From positions 1 to 51,842 of the forward strand of contig NZ_BMZD01000011.1 in the NCBI RefSeq assembly GCF_014652615.1: a stretch of DNA of 51,842 nucleotides, in the 5' to 3' direction. Of this stretch, positions 1 through 8,032 are shown piece by piece (the stretch's first letter is position 1; each line of letters begins with the position of its first letter). Below the pieces are notes generated by a model. It had not been told where the DNA came from. It ran no database searches and was given only the letters and a program-made list of their open reading frames with translations. This DNA is from Novosphingobium arvoryzae. GTDB lineage: Bacteria; Pseudomonadota; Alphaproteobacteria; Sphingomonadales; Sphingomonadaceae. The position numbers and the translations under genes are program-made.

Positions 1-68
1 AAGAAACCCGGCTGCCCTGCCATCACCGCCTCCGACGCCTCGTCGGCGAAGTGAATCAAATCCGACCT

Positions 69-1118
69 TCAAACGCCAGAGTTTTTCGAGGCGTCCAACT
101 TGCGGCGCATGTGCGCCCAGCAGAAGGCGAGGCTGATCTGCTGGCGCCGTCTGGCAAGCGCGGCATATCCGCCATAGCCATCGACTTGCAGGATGCCGGC
201 AAAATCGCCGAGATGCGCTTCTGCTCGTTCGCCCTTGCGGTCGGCGGCGTAGACATAGGCGACCATGGGCGGATCATCGCCGCCCCATGGACGATCGTCG
301 CGCGCATAGGCCCATAACTGCCCGGTCTTGGTTCGCCCGCGCCCCGGATCGAGCACCGGCGCCGTCGTCTCATCGGCGAACAGGCGCTGCGATCGTCGCA
401 ATCGCTCGAGAATATGATCGCGCAGTGGCCGCAGATACCAGGCTGCCCGCCCGACCCAGTCGGCCAGGGTGGATCGATCAAGCTGGACACCCTGCCGGGC
501 GTAGATCTGCGCCTGGCGGTAGAGCGGCAGGTGATCGGCATACTTGGCGACTAGCACCTGCGCGATCAGCGCTTCGGTCGGAATGCCGCCTTCGACGATC
601 CGTGCTGGTGCCGGAGCCTGCACGACCGCGCTCTCGCAGGAACGGCAACCGTAGCGCGGGCGGCGGGTGACGAGGACGCGGAAGGTGGTCGGAATGATGT
701 CGAGGCGTTCGGCCACGTCCTCGCCGATCTGGTGGAGCGCGCCGCCGCAGCAGGGACAGGCCCGAATGCCATCGACCTCCTCTACATCGACGATCTGCTC
801 GATCCGTTCGAGATGGGCCGGTAGCGAGCCGCGGTTGGCCTTACGTGGGCGATCGGCGGGAGTCCGGCTTGCCTTATCCCTGGCATGTTCTGCCTCGGCC
901 AACGCCGTCTCGACTTCTTCCAGGGCAAGTTCGAACTGATCAGGATCGAGCTGCTCTGACCGGCGTCCAAAACGGTGACGTTGTAATGCGTCGATGATCG
1001 CCTTCAGCCGTTCGACCTCGGCCCGGAAAACCTTGAGTACATCGAGCTCGCGGGCCTGTTCGAGGACAAGCGCACGCAGCGCTTGAACGTCGTCGGGAAG
1101 GTCCGCTTCCATAAGCAT
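69..1118 (-). pseudogene. tnpC: IS66 transposase TnpC, C-terminally truncated
   Basis: This is the N-terminal two thirds of an IS66 DDE transposase (349 residues against about 500 or more in the family). Seen: a Leu-rich, coiled-coil-like N-terminus (about 10-80), a zinc-binding region with CPCCGG at 121-126 and GCRSC at 157-161, a DDE Asp in FADET (D249) and a second in QVDGYGGY (D313). The frame stops shortly after CWAHMRRK (333-340), so the third acidic residue and the C-terminal domain are absent. The last residues (LDASKNSGV) do not look like IS66. Left of the stop the same frame stays open to base 1 but reads nothing recognisable, so the break is probably a junction with other DNA rather than one nonsense mutation. 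Inactive by inference. Confidence 0.85.
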
Positions 1119-1149
1119 GAAGGCAGTGAATCAGTACATGAAAGCCCCA

Positions 1150-1506
1150 TCAACCGGCAATCTGCGGCGCGAGCGGTCGGCGTCCACCATGCACCCGCCG
1201 CCAGTCCAGGCCTTCAAGCAACGCACCCAGTTGAGCCGCTGTCAGGCGCATCACACCGTCCTGGATCGCCGGCCACTTGAAGCCGCCGGACTCCAGCCTC
1301 TTGGCCATCAAGTATAGGCCCGTGCCGTCCCACCAGACCAGCTTGATCCGGTCGGATCGCTTCGCCCGGAACACGTAGATCACGCCCGAATAGGGATCGC
1401 CGCCATAATCGGCGCCAACCAGTGCGGCCAGCGCGTCTGGTCCCTTGCGGAAATCCACCGGGCGCGTCGCGACCATCACGCGCGCGCCGACACCCGGCCC
1501 GATCAT
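1150..1506 (-). CDS. tnpB: IS66 accessory protein TnpB (Orf2)
   Basis: A complete 118-residue IS66 Orf2 protein. It starts MIGPGVGARVMVATRPVDF, the usual opening of this family, followed by FRKG, DPYSGVIYVFRAKR and LVWWDGTGL motifs. TnpB is needed with TnpA and TnpC for IS66 transposition, but its biochemical role is not settled. Its ATG overlaps the stop of the tnpA fragment (ATGA), as is usual in IS66. About 31 bp separates it from tnpC. It is intact but stranded between two broken partners. Confidence 0.9.
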   Translation of the reverse strand: MIGPGVGARVMVATRPVDFRKGPDALAALVGADYGGDPYSGVIYVFRAKRSDRIKLVWWDGTGLYLMAKRLESGGFKWPAIQDGVMRLTAAQLGALLEGLDWRRVHGGRRPLAPQIAG

Positions 1507-1619
1507 CGGGTGGCCTTGAGAGCTTCGATCACTGCAGCAATCACCCCGGCATCGGCGCCTCGGCTGATCTTCACGGCCACACCGTCGATCTCCAGTTCGA
1601 CAGCACTTGCCTTCGCCTT
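1503..1619 (-). pseudogene. tnpA: IS66 TnpA, C-terminal fragment
   Basis: Read on the minus strand, the codons upstream of tnpB encode SAVELEIDGVAVKISRGADA and then AGVIAAVIEALKATR before the stop at 1503-1505. This is the characteristic end of IS66 TnpA, a small HTH-containing protein. About 38 codons survive. Above about 1619 the sequence turns into IS3-family orfA on the other strand, so the N-terminus and start codon are gone. Confidence 0.75.
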
Positions 1620-1694
1620 GAGAACCGAGTACTCAAGGAGGAGAGGGATATCCTAAAAAAGGCCACGCAGTTCTTCGCGAGCCAGCGACCGTGA
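1608..1694 (+). pseudogene. IS3-family OrfA, C-terminal fragment
   Basis: The frame reads LRLENRVLKEERDILKKATQ then FFASQRP and a stop at 1692-1694. ENRVLKEERDILKKAT is the C-terminal leucine-zipper end of IS3-family OrfA. About 28 codons survive; the HTH region is absent. The stop overlaps the GTG of orfB, the arrangement used in IS3 elements for a -1 frameshift that makes the OrfAB fusion. Confidence 0.75.
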
Positions 1695-2548
1695 GGTTCG
1701 CGTTCGTGGAGAGCTGGCGTCATGTCTGGCCGGTCGAGACGATCTGCCGGGTGATGCGGATCAGCCCCCGTGGCTATCGTTCGTGGCGGTCACGGCCGAT
1801 CAGCCAGCGCTGCCGCACAGACATGAAGGTGTTGGCCCACATTCGGGAGCAGTACAGCCTGAGCCTGGGCAGCTATGGTCGTCCTCGCATGACGATGGAG
1901 CTCAAAGAGGCAGGCCTCGCTATCGGCGAGCGCCGTGTCGGGCGACTGATGAAGATCAATGGGATCAAACCGGTCCGCACCCGCAGACACAAGGTTACCA
2001 CTGACAGCCACCACCGTTTGGGTGTCGCAGCCAACTGGTTGGATGGTGATTTTGTTGCTGCTGCGCCCAACCAGAAGTGGGCAGGTGACATCACCTATGT
2101 CTGGACGTCCGAAGGATGGCTCTACCTCGCTGTCATCCTCGATCTGCATAGCCGACGCGTTGTGGGCTGGGCGGTCAGTGACCGGATGAAGAAGGACCTG
2201 GCAATCAGGGTACTCGATATGGCGGTGCGCCTCCGCAATCCGCCACCAGGCTGCCTTTTCCATTCGGATCGCGGCAGCCAATATTGCTCCTATGACTATC
2301 AGAAGAAGCTGCAGGCCCATGGCCTGCGTCCATCGATGAGTGGCAAAGGAAATTGTTACGACAACGCCTCCGTCGAGACATTCTTCAAATCACTGAAGGC
2401 AGAGCTGATCTGGCGCCAGAAATGGCCGACCCGCAGGCAGGCGGAAGCTGCGATCTTCCAGTACATCAACGGGTTCTACAATACCCGAAGGCGCCATTCA
2501 TATCTGGGCGGCATTAGCCCGCTCGCCTTCGAAGCCAAGGTGGCATAG
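1691..2548 (+). CDS. IS3-family transposase OrfB (DDE integrase core)
   Basis: 285 residues, full length for an IS3 OrfB. It has an N-terminal HTH_21-like region (about 45-95) and an rve integrase core. The catalytic triad is visible: D133 in WAGDITYV, D193 in HSDRGSQY and E229 in NASVETFF, with exactly 35 residues between the second Asp and the Glu. The C-terminus has YNTRRRHSYLGGISPLAFE, typical of the family. It starts at GTG 1691, overlapping the orfA stop. In an intact element it would be made mainly as a frameshift fusion with OrfA. Since orfA is truncated, the fusion cannot form normally. Confidence 0.93.
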   Translation: MRFAFVESWRHVWPVETICRVMRISPRGYRSWRSRPISQRCRTDMKVLAHIREQYSLSLGSYGRPRMTMELKEAGLAIGERRVGRLMKINGIKPVRTRRHKVTTDSHHRLGVAANWLDGDFVAAAPNQKWAGDITYVWTSEGWLYLAVILDLHSRRVVGWAVSDRMKKDLAIRVLDMAVRLRNPPPGCLFHSDRGSQYCSYDYQKKLQAHGLRPSMSGKGNCYDNASVETFFKSLKAELIWRQKWPTRRQAEAAIFQYINGFYNTRRRHSYLGGISPLAFEAKVA

Positions 2549-2555
2549 GGAGATA

Positions 2556-2585
2556 GGTGACCGGCACAAAACCGTTACAAGTCCA
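2556..2585 (+). repeat. Probable right terminal repeat of the IS3 element
   Basis: On the minus strand this begins TGGACTTGTAACGGTTTTGT and follows the orfB stop by a few bases, where an IS3 right inverted repeat is expected. The left copy is missing, so it cannot be matched within the window. The exact end is inferred. Confidence 0.4.
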
Positions 2586-2592
2586 GAGCGCT

Positions 2593-2835
2593 CTAGTGCT
2601 GCACCGTGGTCATTGGACGGAACAAACCGGGCGATAGCATTCGCCACGGCAACCCGCCACGCAGCAAATATAGCATCGCCTCGACAATCTGCCGGTAATC
2701 CCAAACTGGCGGACGGCCGAGCTTCGAACGCGGCGGGAGCAGCGGTTCCAAAATCGCCCATTCCGCGTCAGTCAGATCGCTTGGCAAAAGCAGTTCGGCT
2801 CTGGCATACTGCCGCCGGGTGGTGCCAGTCCACAT
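2593..2835 (-). pseudogene. IS5-family transposase, N-terminal fragment
   Basis: 80 residues with the N-terminal DUF4096-type region of IS5-family transposases: LPSDLTDAEWAILEPLLPP, then GRPPVWDYRQIVEAMLYLLR and GGLPWRML. Family members continue past PWRMLP...TV into a DDE domain. Here the frame ends at TTVQH and meets the IS3 right end 8 bp on, so the catalytic part is missing. The start codon and some upstream sequence survive on the side facing the phosphohexomutase. Confidence 0.8.
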
Positions 2836-3003
2836 GTGTCACTCCGTCGTCGTTTCGCAACTCTGACCGAATCACATCTCGCTGATATAACACAACTTCT
2901 TTTTCGGTCAGCCTCTCAAATAATAGAGGTTAAGCCGGAACGCCTTGCACCGCAAAACAAATGGCGGCATGGGAAACCCAATTCGGCAAGAAAAGCAACG
3001 ATA

Positions 3004-4506
3004 ATGGGCAAAGTTCAGACGTCAACTGTCCGGGACCTTATGGCGCAATCCGGTGTGGCATTCGGCACCAGCGGCGCGCGCGGTGAAGTAGTCGCGATGA
3101 CGGACCGGATCTGCTTTGCCTATACTGCCGGGTTCTTGCAGCACTTGCGCGATCAGGGTGAATTTGCGTCGGGCAAGCGGGTGGCGCTGGCGGGGGATTT
3201 GCGCCCCAGCACCCCGCGCATTCTGGCCGCCTGCGCCGAAGCGGTGCGCAGTCTGGGCGGGGAGCCGGTGTTCTGCGGCTATGTCCCGACCCCCGCGCTG
3301 GCGGCCTATGCCTTTGCGCAAGGCATCCCGTCGCTGATGGTCACCGGCAGCCACATCCCGGACGACCGCAACGGGATCAAGTTCTATCGCTGTGCGGGCG
3401 AAGTGCTGAAAGATGACGAGGCCGGGATTACCGGGCAGGTGGTGTCGCTAGATCCGGCGCTGTTCGGTGCGGATGACCAGTTGCTGGCCCCCGCGCCGCT
3501 GCCCCCGATCACCGACGTCACGGCTGCCTATCTGGCGCGCTATGTCGATTTCTTCGGGGCGGACGCGCTGAGCGGTCTAACCATCGGGGTGTACCAGCAT
3601 TCCGCCGTGGGCCGCGACGTGCTGGTCCAGATCGTCGAAGGGCTGGGCGGCGCGGCGCTGGTGCTGGGCCGTTCCGAAAAGTTCATCCCGGTCGATACCG
3701 AAGCCGTCCGCCCCGAAGACATCGCCGCCGCGCGCGACTGGGCGGCGGAGCTGCACACCGATGCGATCATTTCGACCGATGGCGATTCGGACCGGCCCTT
3801 GCTGGCGAACGAGGCGGGCGAATGGCTGCGCGGGGACCGGCTGGGCATCCTGTGTGCGCAGGCGATCGGGGCCGATCACGTGGTGACGCCGGTCAGCAGC
3901 AACACCGCGCTGGAACTGACCGGGCAGTTTGCCCACGTGGCGCGGACGCGAATTGGTTCGCCATACGTGATCGCGGTGATGAATGCGGCGTTGGCGGCGG
4001 GCGGCACGCGGGTTTGCGGGTATGAGGCGAACGGCGGGTTCCTGCTGGGCAGCGACATTGTGCAAGACGGCAAAGTCCTGACCGCACTGCCGACCCGCGA
4101 TGCGGTGCTGCCGATCCTGGCGGCGCTGGTCGCCTCGCGCGGGGCGGGCGGGCTGATCGCGCTGGAAGCCGCGCTGCCCGCGCGGGTGACCTACAGCGAC
4201 CGGATTCAGGCATTTCCGCCCGCAGATTCAAAGCGGCTGTTCGCGCACCTGCAGGATGGTGACGCGGCGGTGCGCGATGCGCGGCTGGCGGGCTATTTTG
4301 CCGGAGAGCATGGCGGGCTGGCCAGTGTCGACCTGACCGACGGCATTCGCATGACGATGGCGGACGGCGTGGTGGTGCACTTGCGCGGGTCGGGCAATGC
4401 GCCGGAACTGCGCTGCTATACCGAAGCGGGCGATGCGGCGGAGGCGGCTGCGGCGAACGCGGCGGCGCTGCGCACGGTGCTGGACCGGGTGCTGGCAGCG
4501 GCCTAA
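3004..4506 (+). CDS. Phosphohexomutase (phosphomannomutase-type)
   Basis: A 500-residue alpha-D-phosphohexomutase, interconverting hexose 6- and 1-phosphates (probably Man-6-P/Man-1-P). Seen: FGTSGARG (20-27), active-site serine loop TGSHIP with S116, metal loop DGDSD (259-263), sugar-binding GYEANGG (339-345) and phosphate-binding GSGNAPELR (462-470). The frame is open upstream to 2836, but the segment before 3004 is low-complexity, IS-adjacent sequence. ATG 3004 puts the GVAFGTSGARG motif at its normal distance from the N-terminus. The 168 bp upstream is AT-rich for this window and must hold the promoter. Inferred role: with manC and manA at 10.6-12.4 kb it completes GDP-mannose synthesis. 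Glucose or glucosamine phosphate specificity cannot be excluded. Confidence 0.9.
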   Translation: MGKVQTSTVRDLMAQSGVAFGTSGARGEVVAMTDRICFAYTAGFLQHLRDQGEFASGKRVALAGDLRPSTPRILAACAEAVRSLGGEPVFCGYVPTPALAAYAFAQGIPSLMVTGSHIPDDRNGIKFYRCAGEVLKDDEAGITGQVVSLDPALFGADDQLLAPAPLPPITDVTAAYLARYVDFFGADALSGLTIGVYQHSAVGRDVLVQIVEGLGGAALVLGRSEKFIPVDTEAVRPEDIAAARDWAAELHTDAIISTDGDSDRPLLANEAGEWLRGDRLGILCAQAIGADHVVTPVSSNTALELTGQFAHVARTRIGSPYVIAVMNAALAAGGTRVCGYEANGGFLLGSDIVQDGKVLTALPTRDAVLPILAALVASRGAGGLIALEAALPARVTYSDRIQAFPPADSKRLFAHLQDGDAAVRDARLAGYFAGEHGGLASVDLTDGIRMTMADGVVVHLRGSGNAPELRCYTEAGDAAEAAAANAAALRTVLDRVLAAA

Positions 4507-4529
4507 ACCGCCGCCAGCCCGATTGCGGA

Positions 4530-5333
4530 TCAGCTCAGCGCGATATCCGGCGCGTCTTCCTGCTTCATGCCGACGACGTGGTAGCCCGCGTCAACGTGGT
4601 GCGTCTCGCCCGTCACGCCCGATGCCAGATCGGACAGTAGGTACAGCGCGGAACCACCCACGTCCTCGATCGAGACGTTGCGGCGCAGCGGCGAATTCAG
4701 CTCGTTCCACTTCAGGATATAGCGGAAATCGCCGATCCCGCTGGCGGCGAGCGTGCGGATCGGCCCGGCGGAAATCGCGTTGACGCGGATTGCCTGCGGA
4801 CCCAGATCGTTGGCGAGGTACTTCACGCTGGTTTCCAGCGCCGCCTTGGCCACGCCCATCACGTTGTAATGCGGCACGACCTTTTCCGCGCCGTAGTAGC
4901 TCAGCGTCAGAATGCTGCCGCCATTCGGCATCATCGCGGCGGCGCGCTTGGTGACGGCGACCAGGCTGTAGGCCGAAATGTTCATCGTCATCAGGAAGTT
5001 GTCGAGGCTGGTGTCGCAATACTTGCCGCGCAGCTCGTTCTTGTCGGAAAAGCCGATGGCGTGGACCACGAAATCAATCGTCGGCCAGCGGGCCGCCAGC
5101 GTCGCGAACGCGGTGTCCAGCGCGTCCATGCTGGATACGTCGCAATCGATCAGGAAATCGCTGCCCAGGCTGGCGGCCAGCGGGCGCACCCGCTTTTCCA
5201 GCGCTTCACCCTGATAGGAAAAGGCCAGTTCGGCCCCCTGTTCGGCCAGCTTCTGCGCAATCCCCCAGGCCAGCGACTTGTCGTTCGCAAGGCCCATGAT
5301 CAGGCCGCGTTTTCCCTGCATCAATCCGGTCAT
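4530..5333 (-). CDS. fabI: Enoyl-ACP reductase (NADH) FabI
   Basis: A 267-residue SDR-type enoyl-[acyl-carrier-protein] reductase, the last step of each fatty-acid elongation cycle, cytoplasmic. It has the divergent FabI nucleotide motif GLANDKSLAWGIA (14-26) and the catalytic set Y146, Y156 and K163 in SYYGAEKVVPHYNVMGVAK, at the same positions as in E. coli FabI. AISAGPIRTLAASGI follows at about 186-200. It lies 20 bp downstream of the YihY-like gene on the same strand and is probably co-transcribed with it and the DnaJ-like gene. It converges with the phosphohexomutase gene. Confidence 0.95.
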   Translation of the reverse strand: MTGLMQGKRGLIMGLANDKSLAWGIAQKLAEQGAELAFSYQGEALEKRVRPLAASLGSDFLIDCDVSSMDALDTAFATLAARWPTIDFVVHAIGFSDKNELRGKYCDTSLDNFLMTMNISAYSLVAVTKRAAAMMPNGGSILTLSYYGAEKVVPHYNVMGVAKAALETSVKYLANDLGPQAIRVNAISAGPIRTLAASGIGDFRYILKWNELNSPLRRNVSIEDVGGSALYLLSDLASGVTGETHHVDAGYHVVGMKQEDAPDIALS

Positions 5334-5353
5334 TCTGGTCCCACCATCCCTTC

Positions 5354-6367
5354 CTAGCGGTCCGTTTCCGTTACGGCATGGCCGATCATGTCACATTCCT
5401 CCGGCGTGACGGCCAATGCCGCGTTCAACTCGGCGCCTACTACCATGCCCAGCCCGACAAGCCAGAAAAAGAACAGCGCGATCATTACGCCGGCCAGGCT
5501 GCCGTAAGTCAGGTCATAGGTGAAGAAGCTGGCCAGCACATAAGGCAGGGCCACCATCACCCCCACCCACCAGCCGGTCACCAGCAGCGCGCCGGGCCAC
5601 TTGGGATAGCGGCGGACGCGATAGGCTGTCGGCGTCAGGGTGTAGAACAGCAGGTAGAGCGAGACATAGAGCACCAGCGCCGGAACGACGCGACTGGTTG
5701 CCAGCGTCGCGGCCCAGTCCCCCGCCAGCGGGAACCATGCGGCGATCACCTGCTGCGCGGCGCCGATGGCCACTTGCGCGAACAGCGAGAACAGCAAGGC
5801 CACCACCGCCAGCACGATCACGCCGCTGGAAATCAGGCGATAACGCCAGAACGCGGAAGTGACCGGCGTGCCATAGGCGCGGCGCAGGATGTCGCGGATC
5901 GTCTCGATCAGGCTGCTGACCGTCCACAGTCCGACCAGCCCGCCGACCCACAGCAGCCAGCCGCTGCGGGCCTGGACAACGTCCATCGCCACCGGCTCCA
6001 GCGCGCTGCGCACCACTGGCGGGACGGCCAGCAGGAAGGTCTTTACCGAGGCGGCGCGCTGTGCCTCCTCGCCCACCAGCGCAAAGATCGCGGCGACGGT
6101 GATGAAGAACGGAAACAGCGAGAGGATCGCCATGTAGGCGAGGTTCCCGGCATGGATGAACCCGTCGTTCCACGCGCCCGACCAGACCCGGCTGGCAACG
6201 CGGAACAGGCGGCTGGCACCCAGCCGGTCCCATAGCGCCTGCGATGGGCGGGCGGCTTCTTCCAGCCCCGCGCGCCAGCGCAGCGCGCGTTCGCGGCGTG
6301 CTTCTGGCGAGAGGTCCGGGGCAGCCAGCAGCGGCAGATGCGCGTCGTCGAGCGGACGCTCCTCCAC
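5354..6367 (-). CDS. YihY/BrkB-family inner-membrane protein
   Basis: About 337 residues of the YihY (UPF0761) family, formerly annotated as ribonuclease BN; function not established. Five to six hydrophobic segments are visible, including LAYMAILSLFPFFITVAAIF, SGWLLWVGGLVGLWTVSSLI and YGSLAGVMIALFFFWLVGLG, plus the family's conserved polar patch VVGAELNAAL near the C-terminus. The frame is open back to an ATG at 6460 inside the upstream gene. I prefer GTG 6367, 5 bp after the DnaJ-like stop, but no strong Shine-Dalgarno decides it. It sits between the DnaJ-like gene and fabI. Confidence 0.8.
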   Translation of the reverse strand: MEERPLDDAHLPLLAAPDLSPEARRERALRWRAGLEEAARPSQALWDRLGASRLFRVASRVWSGAWNDGFIHAGNLAYMAILSLFPFFITVAAIFALVGEEAQRAASVKTFLLAVPPVVRSALEPVAMDVVQARSGWLLWVGGLVGLWTVSSLIETIRDILRRAYGTPVTSAFWRYRLISSGVIVLAVVALLFSLFAQVAIGAAQQVIAAWFPLAGDWAATLATSRVVPALVLYVSLYLLFYTLTPTAYRVRRYPKWPGALLVTGWWVGVMVALPYVLASFFTYDLTYGSLAGVMIALFFFWLVGLGMVVGAELNAALAVTPEECDMIGHAVTETDR

Positions 6368-6371
6368 GCGG

Positions 6372-7313
6372 TTACACGCCCATGCGGCTGCGCGGATTGC
6401 GCGTGTCCTGCCAGCCATCGAGGCGGCGGGCGAGTTCGGCGGCGTCTTCGCTGCCCGCATCGGGCAACTGCACTTCGATCGTGATCAACTGGTCCCCGCG
6501 CGAGCCGTCCTTGCGGGTCATGCCCTTTTCCTTGAGGCGCAGGGTCTTGCCAGAACTGGTGCCGGGGGCGACAGTCAGCATCACCGCGCCTTCGGCCGTC
6601 GGCACTTTCACTTTCGCGCCGCGCACCGCTTCGTCGAGGGTGATCGGCAGGTCGAGCCGCAGGTTGTCGCCATCGCGGCGGAACCAGGGGTGCGGCTGGA
6701 TGTGGATCACCACGATGGCATCGCCCGCGCCGCCGGGGCCGGGCTCGCCTTTGCCCGCCAGCCGCATCTGGGTGCCATCTTCCACCCCGGCGGGCAGTTT
6801 GAGGTCGATCGTCTTGCCATCGGACAAGGTGATGCGCTGGGTCGCGCGGGTTGCCGCATCGGTCAGCGAAACGCCCAGCTTGTACTGCACGTTCGCGCCC
6901 CTGGGGGCGGCCCGGCTGCGCCCGCCGCCCATACCGCCGCCCATGCCGCCGCGCCCGCCGAACAGGCCGTCGAAGATGTCGCCCAGGTCGATGCCTTCGC
7001 CGCCAAACCCTTCGAAGCCGCCGCCATGGCCGCGCTGGCCTCCGCCGCCAAAGCCGCCGCCGAACCCGCCGCCGCCAAAGCCCATGACCGGGTTGCCGTC
7101 GATATCGATCTCGCCCCGGTCGAACCGGGCGCGCTTGTCCTTGTCGGACAAGAGGTCATAAGCACGGGTAATCTCGGAAAAGCGTTCCGCCGCCTTGGGA
7201 TTGTCGGCGTTGCGGTCCGGGTGGAATTCCTTCGCCAGCTTGCGATACGCGGACTTGATGTCCTTCTCGCTCGCGCCGCGGGCCACGCCAAGGATCTGGT
7301 AGGGGTCTGCCAT
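6372..7313 (-). CDS. DnaJ-like co-chaperone (CbpA type, no zinc finger)
   Basis: 313 residues. J domain at 1-70 with HPD at 31-33, the motif that stimulates DnaK ATPase. Then a Gly/Phe-rich linker (about 75-125, repeated GGGFGG) and two C-terminal peptide-binding sub-domains (about 130-300). The four CXXCXGXG zinc repeats of true DnaJ are absent, which fits the CbpA/DjlA-like class. It is the first gene of an inferred operon with the YihY-like gene and fabI, divergent from pdxH across about 107 bp. That spacer contains an imperfect hairpin (AGCTTGC at 7331-7337 with GCAAGCT at 7347-7353). Confidence 0.9.
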   Translation of the reverse strand: MADPYQILGVARGASEKDIKSAYRKLAKEFHPDRNADNPKAAERFSEITRAYDLLSDKDKRARFDRGEIDIDGNPVMGFGGGGFGGGFGGGGQRGHGGGFEGFGGEGIDLGDIFDGLFGGRGGMGGGMGGGRSRAAPRGANVQYKLGVSLTDAATRATQRITLSDGKTIDLKLPAGVEDGTQMRLAGKGEPGPGGAGDAIVVIHIQPHPWFRRDGDNLRLDLPITLDEAVRGAKVKVPTAEGAVMLTVAPGTSSGKTLRLKEKGMTRKDGSRGDQLITIEVQLPDAGSEDAAELARRLDGWQDTRNPRSRMGV

Positions 7314-7420
7314 AATGCCCCTAGCTAGGTAGCTTGCGCCCCGGCGGCAAGCTTTCCTAACTTATTGCGAGACGGTTGCGCTTTCTTCCCGGTCCGGCGC
7401 GGGCTATGCCGCAGCGCACC

Positions 7421-8032
7421 ATGACCGATGACCAGAGCCATACCGAGATCCCGGCCGAAGCCCCGTTCGATCTGTTCGCGCAGTGGTTTGCCGATGCGCA
7501 AAAGCACGAGCTGAACGATCCCAATGCGGTCGCGCTGGCCACGGCCACGCCCGATGCATTCCCGTCGGTGCGGATGGTGCTGATGAAGGATTACAGCCCG
7601 GAAGGCTTCGTGTTCTACACCAACACCCACAGCCGCAAGGGCGGCGAGCTGCTGGCCAATCCGCGCGCGGCGCTGCTGTTCCACTGGAAATCGCTGCGCC
7701 GGCAGGTGCGGATCGAAGGGTTGGCCACGCCCGTGGCCGATGCGGTGGCCGATGAATACTTTGCCAGCCGCCCGCGCGATTCGCAGGTGGGGGCGCACGC
7801 TTCGCTCCAGTCCGAACCGCTCGATTCGCGCCTGACGTTCCTGGGCCGGATCGCGAAGGAGGGCGCGCGGTATCTGGGCCGCAGCGTGCCGCGCCCGCCG
7901 CACTGGACCGGATTTTGCCTGGAACCGCAGGCGATCGAATTCTGGATGGACCGCCCGTTCCGTCTGCACGAACGCCGCCGCTTCACCCGCCTGCCCGATG
8001 GCGGGTGGACCAGCACGTTGCTCTATCCATGA
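7421..8032 (+). CDS. pdxH: Pyridoxamine 5'-phosphate oxidase
   Basis: 203 residues. FMN-dependent oxidation of pyridoxine or pyridoxamine 5'-phosphate to pyridoxal 5'-phosphate. Family signatures: LATATPDAFPSVRMVLMKDY, FVFYTNTHSRKGGEL, RRQVRIEG, SRPRDSQVGAHAS and a C-terminal dimerisation region with FWMDRPFRLHER and RF. Earlier in-frame ATGs exist at 7376 and 7406. 7421 (MTDDQSH) gives the normal short N-terminal arm. The stop overlaps the next gene's start (ATGA), so translation is probably coupled. Confidence 0.93.
   Translation: MTDDQSHTEIPAEAPFDLFAQWFADAQKHELNDPNAVALATATPDAFPSVRMVLMKDYSPEGFVFYTNTHSRKGGELLANPRAALLFHWKSLRRQVRIEGLATPVADAVADEYFASRPRDSQVGAHASLQSEPLDSRLTFLGRIAKEGARYLGRSVPRPPHWTGFCLEPQAIEFWMDRPFRLHERRRFTRLPDGGWTSTLLYP

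Larger units (their letters stand above)
69..1619 (-). mobile_element. IS66-family element remnant
   Basis: Three IS66 genes lie in the family order tnpA-tnpB-tnpC on the minus strand. Only tnpB is complete. tnpC is cut at its 3' end near 69-90 and tnpA keeps only its last 38 or so codons, ending near 1619 where IS3-family sequence begins. Both termini of the element are missing, so it cannot move by itself. Confidence 0.85.
1608..2585 (+). mobile_element. IS3-family element remnant (right part)
   Basis: This contains the tail of orfA, all of orfB and a probable right end. The left end and most of orfA are missing, replaced by IS66 tnpA sequence at about 1608-1620. The presumed right terminus is the stretch ending CAAGTCCA at 2585, immediately before an IS5-family gene fragment. 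Nested insertion followed by deletion is the simplest history (inference). Confidence 0.75.

Noticed and set aside
1..71. Read-through of the TGA at 69-71 as recoding (selenocysteine-like) in IS66 tnpC
   Set aside because: The frame beyond the stop does not resemble IS66 TnpC, so truncation by foreign sequence is simpler.
2836..3003. N-terminal extension of the phosphohexomutase by 56 codons
   Set aside because: The extension has no family similarity and lies in IS-adjacent, AT-rich sequence; ATG 3004 gives the normal N-terminus.
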